From NCBI GenBank assembly GCA_016875435.1, contig VGRE01000012.1:1-33292 (forward strand): a DNA stretch of 33,292 nt. Reading direction: 5' to 3'. The DNA comes from Deltaproteobacteria bacterium. Its GTDB lineage: Bacteria; Myxococcota_A; UBA796; SXON01. This document shows positions 32,119 to 33,292 of the stretch, piece after piece; positions within the stretch are counted from its first letter, which is position 1; each line of letters begins with the position of its first letter. The notes beneath the pieces are model-generated. The model worked only from the letters and a program-made list of their open reading frames with translations. It searched no databases and was not told the origin of the DNA. Made by a program: the position numbers and the translations under genes.

Positions 32119-32649
32119 ATGAACCTGCGCGCCACCTTTCGCAAGCTCCCCGCCTCGGTGCAGGACACCGTGCGCGATGCCGTCTACCCCTCGCTGCTGC
32201 CGGAGGGCGAGACGGCACCCGAGTGGCACCTCCAGAGCTGGGACGACTCCTGGCACCGGCACGGGAAACACTGGTCGGTCATCTTCTTCTATGCCGACCC
32301 CGACGACGCGAGCGATCACGAGGAACTCACGGCATTACAGGCGAATCGTCAAGACTTCCATCGCCTCAATACACGACTGTTTGCGGTCAACCCGGCCGAG
32401 GGCCCGCGGCAGGCCGAGCTTGCCCGGCAGCTTGGCCTCGAGTTTCCCCTCCTCACCGACCGGGGCGGGCCGGTGGCCAGGTTGTTCAAGAGCTGCTTGC
32501 AGCTCCCGATGAAGCCGGTGTACTTCAGTAGTCTCTACCTTATCAATCCGGATCGGAAGGTGCGCTTGAGCAACCGCGGGCGACCGAGCGTCGAGGCGGT
32601 GGTGCGCAGCATCGAGGCGCTCCAGCGCGCCACTCGCGCAGGGATGTAG
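32119..32649 (+). CDS. peroxiredoxin/AhpC-TSA-fold protein without peroxidatic cysteine
   Basis: 176 residues from ATG 32119, 14 bp after the previous stop, third gene of the operon. It has the thioredoxin-like fold of AhpC/TSA proteins: GETAPEWHLQSWDDSW, WSVIFFYADPDD (52-63), RLFAVNPAEGPRQAELARQL, GLEFPLLTDRGGPVARLF and YLINPDRKVRLSNRGRPSVE. In active peroxiredoxins the loop after the FYP strand carries Thr-x-x-Cys; here it reads DDASDHEEL, with Asp63 and Asp66 in those places. The only cysteine is Cys126 (FKSCLQL), so peroxidase activity of the usual type is not expected. It could be a structural or binding partner of its neighbours. Confidence 0.8.
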   Translation: MNLRATFRKLPASVQDTVRDAVYPSLLPEGETAPEWHLQSWDDSWHRHGKHWSVIFFYADPDDASDHEELTALQANRQDFHRLNTRLFAVNPAEGPRQAELARQLGLEFPLLTDRGGPVARLFKSCLQLPMKPVYFSSLYLINPDRKVRLSNRGRPSVEAVVRSIEALQRATRAGM

Positions 32650-32652
32650 ACC

Positions 32653-33249
32653 CTACTCGAGCCCGAGCACCTGGTCCAGGCTCGCCCGGCCCTGCACGAA
32701 GAGCTCGGCCAGCTTGGCGTCGAGCATCTTCGACCAGGTTTTGCCGCCGGAGATCCAGGTAGCCTCCACCACCGGGATGTCGATGACGTAGGCCTGCTTG
32801 TAGCGGCCCACCACCATGGCGATGGCGCCGAGCTCGCGGTCGAGCTTGCCCGCGCTGCGGAACCTCACCCGCACCTCGGCCACGACCGGGTCGTCGCGCT
32901 TCTTGCCGCCCCACCTCCCCACGGGGGCGTCTACCCGTTCCACGTCGAGACGAAGTTCCTGGAGCTCGATGAGCACGGCGTCCTCCAGGTCGCCGGCCTT
33001 GCGCACCTCGCGCACCTCGCCGAGGGTCACGCTGCGCAACTCGGCCTCGACGCCGGCGAGCACGGCGGTGGCGCCGGTCTGCTCGCGGGGAGGGACGGGC
33101 TGGGCGGAGCTCACCGAGTTGACCGAGGCGGTCACCGGTCGCGACAGCTGGTAGAGGCCCCATCCGCCCCCGACCAGCAACAGGATCACGAGCACGAGGC
33201 CGAGGATGCTTTGCGGGCCGAGGCGGATGGTGTCGCGTTCGTCGATCAC
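32653..33249 (-). CDS. uncharacterised single-pass membrane protein, possibly extending past the window
   Basis: At least 198 residues from GTG 33249, but the frame stays open to the right edge (PTDTPPATVIDERDTIRL), so the true start may lie outside. One transmembrane helix at about 15-34 (ILGLVLVILLLVGGGWGLYQ) is followed by a periplasmic alpha/beta domain with VLIELQELRLDVERVD and VVAEVRVRFRSAGKL and an end rich in helices (MLDAKLAELFVQGRASLDQV). A cytoplasmic N-terminus of about 14 residues is predicted. No family is recognised. It converges with the redoxin-like gene across 3 bp. Confidence 0.65.
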   Translation of the reverse strand: MIDERDTIRLGPQSILGLVLVILLLVGGGWGLYQLSRPVTASVNSVSSAQPVPPREQTGATAVLAGVEAELRSVTLGEVREVRKAGDLEDAVLIELQELRLDVERVDAPVGRWGGKKRDDPVVAEVRVRFRSAGKLDRELGAIAMVVGRYKQAYVIDIPVVEATWISGGKTWSKMLDAKLAELFVQGRASLDQVLGLE

Positions 33250-33292
33250 CGTGGCCGGCGGTGTGTCGGTGGGGTGTGGTCGGCGCGGGGGC

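Noticed and set aside
1-33292. tRNA, rRNA, insertion sequences, integrases, phage genes or attachment sites
   Set aside because: Both strands were read for cloverleaf-like segments and for transposase or integrase motifs; none was seen.

Overview
The window is GC-rich, densely coding DNA (third codon positions almost all G or C) from a Gram-negative bacterium. The best guess is a Myxococcota/deltaproteobacterial-type organism: there are two MopE-type Asp/Cys-repeat lipoproteins, a parallel beta-helix lipoprotein, a membrane-anchored Hanks-type Ser/Thr kinase, an FHA protein and many short lipoproteins beside ordinary housekeeping genes. No rRNA, tRNA, CRISPR array, transposase or phage gene was seen.

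Layout. 1-2795 (minus): the start of one MopE-type lipoprotein, a small twice-frameshifted ORF, and a 730-residue MopE-repeat/fibrinogen-like lipoprotein. 2839-4913: an MFS transporter and an unknown multi-pass membrane protein, convergent. 4944-11694 (minus): a catabolic block with a creatininase-family amidohydrolase, a benzoate-CoA-ligase-family enzyme, then alpha/beta-hydrolase, SDR, Rid protein, enoyl-CoA hydratase and acyl-CoA dehydrogenase in one tightly overlapping operon. The two parts are separated by a scar of two head-to-head gene remnants (a LysR C-terminus and a methyltransferase C-terminus). The gene set resembles CoA-dependent anthranilate/salicylate degradation clusters, but the signature flavin hydroxylase is absent. 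11930-12544: a lone copy of a domain usually attached to GMC/cholesterol-oxidase-like enzymes.

12541-16442: an overlapping three-gene kinase module (minus) diverging from a tandem pair of related short lipoproteins (plus). 16521-18615: ffh, then divergent cyaY (frataxin) with a 49-residue membrane peptide. 18640-22542 (minus): rpsO, pnp, dut and a TerB-like/FHA protein. 22747-24219: an unrecognised protein and a lipoprotein. 24276-26024 (minus): rpsP-khpA-rimM-trmD. 26086-27642 (minus): a propionyl-CoA-carboxylase-type carboxyltransferase.

27722-32649 (plus): a three-gene operon of a 933-residue beta-helix lipoprotein, an asparagine-synthetase homologue that has lost both catalytic signatures, and a peroxiredoxin-fold protein without the peroxidatic cysteine. 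This is the best candidate for an undescribed system. The last gene (minus) is an unknown single-pass membrane protein.

Two window-wide patterns stand out. Several lipoproteins have signal peptides of only 7-9 residues with no basic residue, and in-frame stops or a lack of other start codons leave little room to extend them. Several start codons sit exactly 6-7 nt after a TA-rich -10-like box, suggesting leaderless mRNAs, while ribosomal-protein and carboxylase genes share a TTGAC-N17-TAGCC promoter-like motif.
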